64,000 bases of DNA from Pseudofabraea citricarpa. Taxonomy: Eukaryota > Ascomycota > Leotiomycetes > Helotiales > Dermateaceae. Of this stretch, positions 1 through 9,384 are shown in pieces. Under the pieces are notes generated by a model, which saw only the letters and a program-made list of their open reading frames with translations, did no database searches and was not told the origin of the DNA. How positions within the stretch are numbered: position 1 is the stretch's first letter; every line of letters begins with the position of its first letter. A program made the translations under genes and the position numbers. The stretch is from contig JAPWGK010000013.1 of the NCBI GenBank assembly GCA_029641185.1, positions 434,001-498,000 on the forward strand. Reading direction: 5' to 3'.

Positions 1-121
1 TGGCCGTGAAAACTGAACCCCCACCGAGTATTTCGCAACGATATACCCATTCCCAAGGAACCTCAACGTATTGTCGCAGACCTAAAAGATCCGTCGCACA
101 TTACCCATAAATTCGACCATA

Positions 122-1051
122 ATGCCGGCACCAACAGCATTACTCAGACGGCCGGAAGAGCTCGCAGAGGCTGCAAGCGTACCTCTACCAAACGACAGTA
201 TGTGGGAAATTCTTCCCTGCTCCAGAACTTAGCTCACATTGCGCAGACCAAGACGATGAACTATTACTCGATGCGCCAGAAGCCATTCTATCCGACAGCA
301 ATGCCGTTCAGCAAGTGGGAGACGCCGATACCGAGATGCACATTGACGAAGAAGGGCGGCCAAGATTTGCACCCGCCAAAAACACAGTGCGTGCAACACT
401 GCCAGAACCCTCCCCGACCAATTTGCTAATGATAGCCAGGATGGTGTTGTAAGAGTAGAGGGCAGAAAAGTTCCGATACCCCCACATCGCATGACGCCCC
501 TCAAGGCATCGTGGCCAAAGATTTACCCACCTCTCGTTGAGCACTTGAAGCTCCAAGTACGAATGAATTTTGCCAAAAAGGTCGTTGAACTCCGAACATC
601 AAAATATACCACAGATCCAGGAGCCCTGCAAAAAGGCGAAGATTTCGTTAAGGCGTAAGTGCAAAATTCCAATTTGTATGTGATGTCTTTTTCTAATACC
701 TGCCATAGATTTAGCTTGGGGTTCGATGTAGATGACGCAATTGCTCTCTTGAGATTGGACGATCTATACATAGAGACATTTGAGGTCAAAGACGTGAAGA
801 CCTTGACGGGTGAGCATTTGGGCAGAGCTATTGGTCGTATAGCAGGCAAGGACGGAAAGACGAAGTTCGCAATCGAGAATGCGTCTAGGACGAGAGTTGT
901 ATTGGCCGATTCGAAGATCCATATCCTTGGCGGCTTTAAGAATATCCACATTGCACGAGAGGCAATTGTGAGCTTAATTCTTGGTAGCCCTCCAGGAAAG
1001 GTGTACGGCAACCTACGTACCGTGGCATCGAGAATGAAGGAGAGATTTTAA
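122..1051 (+). CDS. PNO1: PNO1 (Dim2), KH-domain 40S ribosome assembly factor
   Basis: Pno1 is the KH-domain partner of the Nob1 endonuclease in late 40S subunit maturation, acting in nucleus and cytoplasm. Four exons (122-197, 247-386, 440-654, 709-1051) joined by GT-AG introns of 49, 53 and 54 bp give one frame of 257 aa, a normal family length. The N-terminus is acidic and variable. The conserved block starts at KVPIPPHRMTPLK, and the C-terminal half carries the family signatures RAIGRIAGKDGKTKFAIEN, VLADSKIHILG and KVYGNLRTVASRMKERF. The start was chosen because the ATG at 122 is followed by the usual fungal beginning MPAPTAL. Nothing looks broken. A decayed copy of its 3' end lies at about 5430-5570. 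Confidence 0.95.
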
Positions 1052-2044
1052 AGATGGATAAGGGGTTATTTTCTTCGGGGGAAGTGTGCGCTGCATAGTC
1101 TGGCGTTTTATGGAGTTGGGGTGTACCATGGGGAAAAGTACGTATGCAAATTCCTAGTTGGGGTTCCCAGCCTGCCCTCATGGCAGAAATACAATAAATT
1201 CAAACCAAACCCTGTCTGCAATTGTCAGCAATGCGTGTGTTTCGTTAGGTAAACTAGCGTTCTAGCTATGTCTAAATAACCAGACTGCTCATGCTATTAA
1301 CAAATCTCTGGTTTAGCTTCTCGGCTCGAAAAGAATAAATCAAACCACCCATCCTCTTCAGTAACCAATTCCTGTTCCTTCGGGTAGAATCTTTCAGTAC
1401 ATCAACTTTGATAAATATCAAGAAATATAGAGAGTTAAGCATTGTCAATCTAGGCCCAACAAAATCAAAACAGAATGGTAAAGCTGTAGAATCGGACGCG
1501 TTGATTCTCTTACCGAATCTCAAGAGCGTCGCAGCAGCTTTTGTATTTCCCAAGAAGCTGCCACAATCCCGATAGCGTTTGTAGCTAGCTAACCACCTCT
1601 TATAACTATGATTTGCTTCCAAATATCTTTAATCTTCTCTCCATTTTATTCAGTCGCAGTCACTTAATTTGATATTGACACTTGAACACCCTGATTATAG
1701 ATCCCGCGAAGAGAGACTTGGAGAGATTGAGGAAGCTCTCGAACAAACACTGCACATGAAGTGTTTAGAGTACCTCCTTAGTAGTGAAGGGAAGACGAGA
1801 GCTGTCTCTCGCTTTACTGGGAAGGCGATTGACGGCTGGCGAGGGTTTCGATTAAACGATACCTATATAGAATACAGGAACGAGTTGCTGACGAAATTCT
1901 ATATAAGCCAAAGCGGGCCAGCGGCCATCAGAAGGTAAATCAGTCGGTATATCAATTAATGGGTATCTAGATCTAGAATAGCAAATTACGGCTCTTGAAC
2001 AAACTTGTATGTCCCTGGCGGCTCAACCGATACAGTTATCATCA
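1052..2044. other. Spacer between PNO1 and the protease-like gene
   Basis: This spacer holds the convergent 3' ends of the two neighbouring genes. An 89-codon open frame at 1669-1938 starts only at TTG, has no motif I recognise and no convincing splice partners, so I do not call it a gene. No RNA gene or repeat was seen. Confidence 0.5.
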
Positions 2045-3844
2045 TCACCTGTGCACATCCGCTCCCAACTCATATAGGCCCTGGATCTGGCCATCCTGCC
2101 TCTGATGACCGTGGCTATCCAACTCGGCCGGTCCATATCCGCCGTCGCGATACTTCTCGCGCGGTGGTGACCCGATACCGTTCATACTCGATACTGTAGT
2201 CCTGTCCGTCGACACGCCTCCCCACGCTGTTTCTTTCTTCTTTTTACTCTTCCGCATATAGAGGAAGGCGCACACGGATATGATGGCGAGCCCGCCAACG
2301 GCAATGCCTGCACCGATTCCAGCCTTTGCGCCTGGTGTGAGCCCCGTGGCAGTGGACGGATCGGTGGTCTCTGAAGACGATGCGGGGTTCGTTGGTGCTG
2401 TTGTGCCAGTCGTTGCTGATTCTTCAGTAAGTGGGACCAAGATACCCCTCCAACTAGCCGCCCAGTCGTTCGTGGATGGGGAGATGGACGTATCCTGGTC
2501 GCGGATGGTTTGGACGGTGCTCTGTGATCCTATGTTTGGACCTGGGGCTTGTGCGAGCCACCAGACGCCCTGGTTGTTGTTGGCATTCCAGTTTGCGCCG
2601 ACGAAGGCCGCTTGGAGAAAGGCACGACCTAACGAGTACCTGCCGCTGGATTGCGCATTGCAAGGGAAATACGGCGTTGGCGACGTGACCAGTGGTGCTT
2701 CGAGAGTGAGGTTGAGGAGCATGAAAGGCACGTCAATGGTGATGTTCTGCGTGTTGCTCTGGTCTTTGCGGAAGACAAAACTGAGAACCGAGGGAGAAGA
2801 GACAATCTGGCTGTACAGTGGGTCGTTGACATTCCATGTGTAGAGACCAAGTTCGGCATCGTATGTCACTGGAAGCCAAGCAGCAATGGCATCGCAGCTG
2901 CTTTTGGGCAAATTCAGGTACGGAGCTTCCGGAAGCATCGAGACTGCCAAAGCAGGCCCGATCGAAGAGTTGCCAGCAGTAAGGAGGTTGCTTACCGTGG
3001 ACGTATTCAGGGGAGATGAGCCATCGATTACGTTGATCGCAATATCAAGCAGGTCGATGAGGCCTCTCTTTCCGTCGTCATCGGGTTCAATGCCTGCAAA
3101 AGCGCCTGTTTGCGTCGAGATATCACCACAGATTCGAGCCTGGTCATAGCCGCCGAAGTAGAGCGAGCCTTTGATCTTCAATGCCACCGAGCCAATCTGC
3201 AGTGCGAAAGAGTTCGAAGCCGTCAAATCTGCCGCCTGTAGATAACCTGGTATTAGACTCCCGTTGATCAAAGGCTGGCCAGACACGGTAAAGCTTTGGT
3301 TTGCAGTGCCCAAGTACCCCAAGCCCAGGGTTCCTACTTGCAATGCTTTGATGGAGCCGCTTGGATAGACGGCTGCGATATCGTCATACACGGCGATGGT
3401 GACATTTGGCACAGTGACCGTGTTCCTGGGACCGTCCGACGTCCCAATGCTCATCTGATCTAACGCACCTTTTCCTTGCCTGCCCTGGACTTCAAGGCCG
3501 CCATGGGTGAAATCAGTCGCGGCTGGGAAACTGATAATCGATCCCAGGGCGGTTCCTGAGCTCTCGACGGCGTAAAGGCCACCGGCCGAGGCAAAACAGG
3601 CGTCCGGTGACAGAGTGACGTTGGAGCAGATCCTCGGTGTTAAGAGGTGCGAGCGAAAGGTTCCACCAGGATATAGAGCAACTTGTTGCGCGGGCGTTCC
3701 AATGTCGACTTGCACCGCTTGCCATGGTCCATCTGGTCCAAAGCTCTTGCTGGACCAGGTCATGGCAAATGGCAGTGCGGCATCGTCTGCAAAGGCTCGA
3801 CTGACAAGTGTTCCGAGGAGAAGCAACAAGCAGAACGGTGTCAT
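2045..3844 (-). CDS. Pepsin-like (A1) membrane protein lacking catalytic Asp
   Basis: Intronless, 599 aa. The start ATG is followed by a signal peptide (hydrophobic residues about 4-19, MTPFCLLLLLGTLVSRAFA). The body has the layout of an A1 aspartic protease: an N-lobe with VDIGTPAQQV, a flap-like region and a C-lobe. Where the first catalytic DTG triad should be, at about residues 59-61, the sequence reads PGG (ALYPGGTF). The second lobe has SMLPEAPYLNLP where an Asp-Ser/Thr motif would be expected. A Thr/Ser-rich stalk leads to one membrane segment (GAGIAVGGLAIISVCAFLYM) followed by a basic KSKKKK stop-transfer and a short cytosolic tail. It is therefore probably a surface-anchored pseudo-protease with a binding or sensing role (inference). 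The frame is clean, so this is not a decayed gene. Confidence 0.85.
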   Translation of the reverse strand: MTPFCLLLLLGTLVSRAFADDAALPFAMTWSSKSFGPDGPWQAVQVDIGTPAQQVALYPGGTFRSHLLTPRICSNVTLSPDACFASAGGLYAVESSGTALGSIISFPAATDFTHGGLEVQGRQGKGALDQMSIGTSDGPRNTVTVPNVTIAVYDDIAAVYPSGSIKALQVGTLGLGYLGTANQSFTVSGQPLINGSLIPGYLQAADLTASNSFALQIGSVALKIKGSLYFGGYDQARICGDISTQTGAFAGIEPDDDGKRGLIDLLDIAINVIDGSSPLNTSTVSNLLTAGNSSIGPALAVSMLPEAPYLNLPKSSCDAIAAWLPVTYDAELGLYTWNVNDPLYSQIVSSPSVLSFVFRKDQSNTQNITIDVPFMLLNLTLEAPLVTSPTPYFPCNAQSSGRYSLGRAFLQAAFVGANWNANNNQGVWWLAQAPGPNIGSQSTVQTIRDQDTSISPSTNDWAASWRGILVPLTEESATTGTTAPTNPASSSETTDPSTATGLTPGAKAGIGAGIAVGGLAIISVCAFLYMRKSKKKKETAWGGVSTDRTTVSSMNGIGSPPREKYRDGGYGPAELDSHGHQRQDGQIQGLYELGADVHR

Positions 3845-4556
3845 AACTGCTGTTTAGACATAGAACAAATATCTGTAGGTGTAGAACTAATATAGACGTA
3901 GAATTAATGTATAGACAAAAAAATTAAGATCAAATTCCGCTTCAGCAAAACACAAGCGGTGGTAACAGCAGGAGATAAAGTACGAAGAAGAAGAATAATA
4001 GCGCAAGAAAAACAAATCAAGGAGGGAGGCATGATTGAGACAAGGAGCCAGTTGGATTTGCTACCCAACAGCAGTTATCACATACATCACTTGATGCGCG
4101 AGATAAACGCGCTCAAGCCAAGCGCTGATGGTACTGGCTTCTGGGTACCAGAGCTTGAGAAGGTGAGTACGGAGTAGGTTAGGAAGAAGCACGATTCTCG
4201 GATGGCTTGTATCTGATTGGAAAGGTAGCTGGGGCTGGCACCTTGGCCAGCATCAATGTTGAATAATATGCAGTTGGTGTTTTAGGACCAGGGAAGCTAC
4301 GGCGTGGACGTGGGGGTGAATGCTGGAATACGACGCTACGCCCTGGCGCCTACAGTGTTCTTTCTCCTCCGCCGGTACCGTATGAGAGCGCATCATGAGG
4401 AACAAAAGTGGAAATCGAAGCACCAGGACAGGAGAGTCCTCCGTTCTGGGGAGCCCCTTAGCGCCGCCGCACACGATACTAAAAGACCCCCTCTTCTCTC
4501 CGCAAATCTACCACACGCCATGCCACGTACAGTAGTTGGTTGATTTAACTCTCAGC
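3845..4556. other. Divergent spacer with possible orphan exon
   Basis: Lies between divergent genes and presumably carries both promoters. A short frame from an ATG near 4031 ends at a good donor-like GTGAGT at about 4165 (after VPELEK), but no continuing exon could be found. A tiny upstream ORF (ATG at 4520, 7 codons) precedes the next gene's start. Confidence 0.35.
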
Positions 4557-5252
4557 ATGTATTTCCTGCTCTCGTTTCTGCTAGCTTCTCCTTGCACGAC
4601 CGTTGTAGCGACCCGGCCTCGCCTAGCGACGACCCCGCCAAACGCAGACGCGATACCACAGTATCAAAGTCTACTTCAACGTCCCATCTCATTCTCACCA
4701 CCCTCACAAACTCCTATTTGGACTTCCCCACCAACACACGATGGGGAACCCCGCATCCGCGGATCCGTTGACATCTCCTTCTATGGCCTCCACGAAGCAG
4801 TCCCCGTCTCCTTCTCCGTCTCACCACAAGTCTGCATGCCCTTGATCCACGAGGTGCCGTACATAATCGCGGATCTCTCTCAACGGATGCTCTCCGAGCA
4901 CCTCGACAAGGTCTCCTTTCCCTTCTCACCGGAGCCGCAGGCGCCTCCGCTGCCCATCTACCTCATGGCCAACATCACGGAACAGATGTACCGCTCGAAG
5001 TTCATGCTCAGCTTGTCGCTCAAGCTGTCACCACTCGAGCCCGGTCTGACAGAGATAGACCCACCGGGCTGGCGCGCTATTGTAGGCTTGTTGGAACAGA
5101 GCGCGCAGGAATTGGATCGGGGCAGGAAGAAGGACGGCACGGGTCTGGGGAGCGTGCTCGTGCTTGAGGCGGGCATGGACGAGCTTCATGTGCTTGCCGA
5201 GTGGAGGTTTTGGAGGATAGTCGACGGCGTGGCTGTCATGTGCGAGGATTGA
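4557..5252 (+). CDS. Small secreted-looking hypothetical protein
   Basis: Single exon, 231 aa from the ATG at 4557. In-frame TTG codons upstream extend the open frame only to 4536 and are unlikely starts. The N-terminus MYFLLSFLLASPCTTVVATR is a plausible signal peptide, followed by a Pro/Ser/Thr-rich stretch and then a mixed alpha/beta body (about residues 70-231) with no motif I recognise. I see no membrane segment beyond the leader and few cysteines, so it is not a typical cysteine-rich effector. Codon use is GC-rich and coherent, which supports a real gene. Function is unknown. Confidence 0.5.
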   Translation: MYFLLSFLLASPCTTVVATRPRLATTPPNADAIPQYQSLLQRPISFSPPSQTPIWTSPPTHDGEPRIRGSVDISFYGLHEAVPVSFSVSPQVCMPLIHEVPYIIADLSQRMLSEHLDKVSFPFSPEPQAPPLPIYLMANITEQMYRSKFMLSLSLKLSPLEPGLTEIDPPGWRAIVGLLEQSAQELDRGRKKDGTGLGSVLVLEAGMDELHVLAEWRFWRIVDGVAVMCED

Positions 5253-5354
5253 TGAGTTTGGTTTGGTTTTTATACGTCGGCTTTACTTTATCGATACCTC
5301 TTGACGCAATGCTGCCTGAATTGTTTCTTCTTCTTGTTTTTATTAAAGGTGTGA

Positions 5355-5570
5355 GAGAGGTGTGGTGTCACTAGGATAATTCGACTTGTTGGGCCATTTG
5401 AAGGTGATGTCTAGTCAGATATCATATATGGGCTTGATTCTTGGTAATCCTCGGGAAAGGTGTATAATAGCCTACATACTATGGCGCCGAGGATAAAAGA
5501 GAGATTTTGAAGATAAAATGTCTACTTCGAACGAAATATATACTAGATCTGTATGAATCTGGCGTTTAAA
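5355..5570 (+). pseudogene. Chimeric relic: kinase fragment joined to PNO1 3' end
   Basis: Two decayed copies of sequences present elsewhere in this window lie side by side. Bases of about 5360-5409 match the kinase-like gene near 6865-6920: the shared core ATAATTCGnCTnGTTGG runs into TTTGAAG, roughly 80% identical by eye over 36 bp. From about 5430 on, the DNA matches the last codons and 3' flank of PNO1 (about 970-1110). That match includes ATTCTTGGTA, GGAAAGGTGTA, the AGAGATTTT before the stop, and CTGGCGTTT downstream. A one-base deletion and an in-frame stop prevent coding. Most differences are transitions, compatible with repeat-induced point mutation or simple age. Confidence 0.7.
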
Positions 5571-5657
5571 TACTGATAACCGGAATACCTTTCTTCCGGT
5601 CATCGTCCTGGAATTTCACAAGGGGACGGCTTTAGGCTACGAGCCTTGCCGTATACA

Positions 5658-7159
5658 ATGACTTTGTCTCTCGGCCAAGTGCTGATTGGTAGCAATGCTT
5701 CTTATCATCTCACCAAGGCCCTGAAAGGCAGTACAGTATTTCAGGCAAAGGTGATCCCTAAAAGCTCAAATCATCTTGGAAATCACAGTTCTTCTTTTCT
5801 GCCAGCTGAGCTGTATATCAAGTCTCCTGCCACTGCCTTGATTAAAAGCCGCTAATTTTCTACGGAGATGTTATTAAGTATCATCCTCCGGGAAAAGAAT
5901 CCATTCAATTCCACCGGGGGCATGCCTGTTACGACATCGAAGCCATCGCGCAATCGGCCCATATACGTGCTCTTATCGACATCATAGGCTCCGAGAGGAA
6001 ATATGAGCAGGATGCTGTAGCAGTTCAGCCCCATTGTACGGTATTTGAATGGATGGATACCGATTTATGGGAGCTGCCATCGGAATCGTACCGGGCCAGC
6101 TCGATCTTGCCACAAATCGATGCGAAATCCGTTCTTGAAGCCTTGGCCACGCTGCATGACTTGCATGGAGTTCATACAGACGTGAACCCGAACAAAATTT
6201 TCGTTTCGAAGATCCATGATATGCGCCCGGTAGTAAAACTTGGTGATCTGGGAAATTGTGCGTTTAGCAGAATCCAATACCCTATACATGAGACTGACAG
6301 GACAGGGGCATTTGCTGGTCTTTTCTTTTGTATTAGCGGTTATGGAAGGTGATATGGCTTATCGTTTTAGGAATATTTCCTAAAGTGCATGTCCTTTGCA
6401 GGTATACAGGAGCGTAGATGAAGCACATACGAGAGAGTGCACGCAGGGGAGATGGGGGTTTGCTTTGTTTCTTTGTATGTACAGTAGGTACATTCCATTC
6501 CTGTCACACACACACACACACACATACACACACACGACTTCACGCCACTTGTCTTCCTCACGCACACATTCTAGTGAAATTTCTGTTTCGTTGTCATCCT
6601 TACTTTGGTTGTCAGGTATTCTCTGTCGGATTCGGCGCCGGCTATATAATTCCGCGAACACCACACCCAAGTTCTGACATCTGGTCTCTTGGTGTATCTG
6701 CAAGTGTCTTACAATTCTCCGCTTTTATGTCCATCGGAAGCGCTTCTATTATTCTCCTACTATGCTCTTCATAGTCTAACTTCTAACCTGAGTCAGCTGG
6801 CTCACTGGCTTGCATCAAAAACAATATCCGGCCCCGATAATAAGCTTATTGAGGGCATGACCGAAGCTTGGTGTCTCGCCAAAATAATTCGGCTCGTTGG
6901 ACCGTTTGAAGTCGATATCAAGCCAGAATATGGTGAAGAGTTTAAAACGGCAGCTTTCTTGGAAAATGAGACATTTCATCATCCAGGAACGGGAAAAGAA
7001 GAGAAGTTCATCAAGTTAGGAACTATTCGCCAAGAGCTAGAAGCAGTGCGTGGAACGAGGCTCGATAAGGAATGTGTGGATTTCATCCTGGTGATCGATT
7101 ATGCTAAGCGACCAAAGGCAAGGGAGGCATTGAAGCACCCTTGGCTAAGAGGCGCTTAA
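5658..7159 (+). pseudogene. Protein-kinase-like gene, probably degenerate
   Basis: Fragments of a fungal protein-kinase fold occur in order. A glycine-loop-like start from the ATG at 5658 (MTLSLGQVLIGSN) is followed by an apparent 98-bp intron (5751-5848). Next come the VIK lysine segment (about 5865), the hinge VFEWMDTDLW, the catalytic loop HTDVNPNKIF (Asp kept, usual Lys replaced by Asn) and GDLGN in place of DFG. After about 6270 the activation segment is unreadable: the region around 6430-6470 only faintly resembles the expected APE motif and is followed by a CA-dinucleotide tract. SSDIWSLG appears at about 6670, and the C-lobe ending LAHWLASK...RPKAREALKHPWLRGA is open from about 6795 to 7159. 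Several undetected introns are possible. I favour a decaying gene because of the lost activation segment. Confidence 0.5.
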
Positions 7160-7783
7160 GGTACTGATGATGGTGTTGATTGAATATGTCGCCGTCATTA
7201 TTCACATGAAATTGCATCTGCTTTTAGCATTATTCTTTTTCTTTCTCAATTGCCTTTTTGCAGATTTTGTGCATCTTTAGGTGGATGGTTTTGGGGCTTT
7301 GGGTTCTTCCTAGTAAAAACTTACTCTGTAGGCAAAACTAAGTGCTTCTGGAAATGCATTATAATAAGTAGGCGGTGTATAGACATTCAAAAGGGAAGTT
7401 TTGAGAAACATGCTTCTTTGAAGGGCATTTATACCTTGTTATGGCGAGTAATAATAATGACGAATCATGTAGGGCAACAGTTAAGAACTTGGCTGTTTAT
7501 AAGAGAAGAGGTATTACTTAAAATAAATATTTGTACATTACTGGATGAACTTTAGTAGAAGCTACAAAACTGATTCAGTACTACAGTGTGTTGTTATCAT
7601 TGTGTTAGTACCCGGAGATCAAGCATACTATCTAACTTAAGCAGATGAGTAGTAATACTATTATGATCAAGTGAAGTGTGAAGTTTTAAGTGTAATAATT
7701 GGCACTTGGCAACTACGATAAAGTGGGTCACTCGGTCTAACTGCTCTTATCATGATAGGTAGAACTGGGTATAACTTCATAGA
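7160..7783. other. AT-rich spacer at the cluster's left edge
   Basis: Convergent 3' ends of the kinase-like gene and the regulator. AT-rich, with only short frames starting at non-ATG codons. Nothing identifiable. Confidence 0.5.
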
Positions 7784-9082
7784 CTAATCAATCAAGGCCG
7801 CTTCTTGCATCATCTCTTTCGAATTCTGCTGTGGGGGACTTGAAACCCGCAGAGAATCTAGAATGCATTTGATAGTTCGCTTGACGGAGCGAAACGTTTC
7901 TTGCGCTTGGCCCATGACTGCTTGTGTAAGAAAAGAGCTTTTTTCCTGATCCAAAATACCAGCATACGCATCTTTTCGGCTCCAAAGTCTACAATCGGAT
8001 GGAAGTCCTAGCACACGTTCCACTGAATTCAATTGATGTTCAAACACCTGGATCATCATCATAATTTGAAGCCTGGCGGGCAATGCAGGCAATGGTCTAC
8101 GACTCGAAGCCGGTGCAGCTGTAGCAAGTAGTTCGGACTTGCTTGACCCTTTCTGCAAGCATATACTGATGCGAGTCAGGATTGTGTCAAAAAGTTCGCC
8201 AAGCTGAATGTATGTGGACAGCAGTATTAACGTTATGGATAATGTCGGGGGAGAATAGGGCGGCAAGGCACTAGAGAATTGAGCGGGAACCATTGTCTGA
8301 AGAACTAAGACAAATTTCATGGTAACTTGTATAGTGTTCTCCCAGGCATTGAAACCCATCGGACTACTCCACGTGAAATCTGGGTCTTCCTCGTCAAACA
8401 GAGCACTCTGTATAAGTTGAGGATTCCAGGACTCCAAGGACTGGCTCTTGAGCTCCACCAACTGACGTGAGATATTTCCAATCACGCTCGTAAGAAACTC
8501 CTTTGAGTCGGCCTTGCAAGATGAACTCTCACTCTGTCTAGAGTTGCCGCTATCTGAAGTTCCCGTCGAGTTTTGATTGTGATTAGAAAGTGGCTCTACC
8601 ATGTCACCAAAGTCCATGTCCGCCACAGTAGGTGGCGAATCAAGACAAAATTGGTCTTGGGATATTGAGGTATCTAGAAAGCTGGGCACGTTGTGCAGGT
8701 AATCAGACCCATGTGCATCTAGCGGTATATTGGGCATCGAATTGAAAAGACCAGTTCCGTGCGGGAAGATAGGCGATGTTCCGGAAATTTCCAATCCGCT
8801 TGAAGGTGGTGATGGAAGCGGATTTGAGGTCGTTGGGGTGCTTAGTCGTCGTCGCCAATGCTCGCGGCCTCTTCGAGACTGGCTGCTGTCAACGTGACCG
8901 CGACCTATATCATTTCCGTGCAGAGGAGGTCGACCAAGAGGTCGCCCACTGCTTGTGACACAAAAGACTCCAACTCGAAAACAGCGATCGCAAGTGCTAC
9001 CATCCTGCTGGTTCCGGGAGCATCGCAATTTTTGTTCCCGGCATCGATCGCAGGCGTATCTTTTGGCTACTTGGCTATTCAT
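7784..9082 (-). CDS. Zn2Cys6 transcription factor, probable cluster regulator
   Basis: Intronless, 432 aa, starting at an ATG at 9082. A fungal binuclear zinc cluster sits at residues 11-41 (Cys 11, 14, 21, 31, 34, 41; CDRCREQKLRC then TCDRCFRVGVFC). It is followed by SGRPLGRPP, which resembles an AT-hook-like minor-groove contact, and a Ser/Pro-rich linker. The C-terminal half is helical with no fungal_trans signature that I can confirm. The layout (N-terminal cluster, short protein, no long MHR) is that of AflR-type pathway regulators. It is divergently transcribed from a P450 and sits at the end of the biosynthetic block, so the likely role is activation of the PKS-NRPS cluster (inference). 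Confidence 0.85.
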   Translation of the reverse strand: MNSQVAKRYACDRCREQKLRCSRNQQDGSTCDRCFRVGVFCVTSSGRPLGRPPLHGNDIGRGHVDSSQSRRGREHWRRRLSTPTTSNPLPSPPSSGLEISGTSPIFPHGTGLFNSMPNIPLDAHGSDYLHNVPSFLDTSISQDQFCLDSPPTVADMDFGDMVEPLSNHNQNSTGTSDSGNSRQSESSSCKADSKEFLTSVIGNISRQLVELKSQSLESWNPQLIQSALFDEEDPDFTWSSPMGFNAWENTIQVTMKFVLVLQTMVPAQFSSALPPYSPPTLSITLILLSTYIQLGELFDTILTRISICLQKGSSKSELLATAAPASSRRPLPALPARLQIMMMIQVFEHQLNSVERVLGLPSDCRLWSRKDAYAGILDQEKSSFLTQAVMGQAQETFRSVKRTIKCILDSLRVSSPPQQNSKEMMQEAALID

Positions 9083-9384
9083 GATGCTGGATGCCCATTA
9101 AGAAACGTTGTCCCATCAGTCCGAGTGTAACGCACACCGGATTTATTCACGAAAAGTATCTTAATCGATGTGAATACAGCTGATGTGAATACAGCTGATG
9201 TTCAGGAATACTTCACAAATGAGACAGCATAATACGTTTTAAATCATATTGCCACTAGCGAATGATTTAGAGATCTCTTAAAAGGGCAACTCCTTGATCC
9301 TGAAAGTATAAAAAACAAATGTTAGCTCTTCAACTCGTCTCCTGCCCATCATCCAAAGGCAGAAAACACTATCATTCAGACCTT
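9083..9384. promoter_or_regulatory. Divergent promoter: regulator / truncated P450
   Basis: Contains a perfect tandem duplication of the 15-mer GATGTGAATACAGCT at 9167-9196, a TATA-like TATAAAA at 9307-9313 oriented toward the P450, and a TCCGAG (CTCGGA) element near 9119. No sequence coding for a P450 N-terminus could be found here. Confidence 0.45.

Noticed and set aside
1669..1938. 89-codon open frame after PNO1
   Set aside because: It begins at TTG, lacks motifs and has no convincing exon partners; it may be a relic but cannot be identified.
6507..6535. CA-dinucleotide tract inside the kinase-like gene considered as a transposon end
   Set aside because: A plain microsatellite with no inverted repeats or target duplication.
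8776..9130. Plus-strand frames over the regulator start
   Set aside because: Antisense to the zinc cluster coding region; no coding signature of their own.
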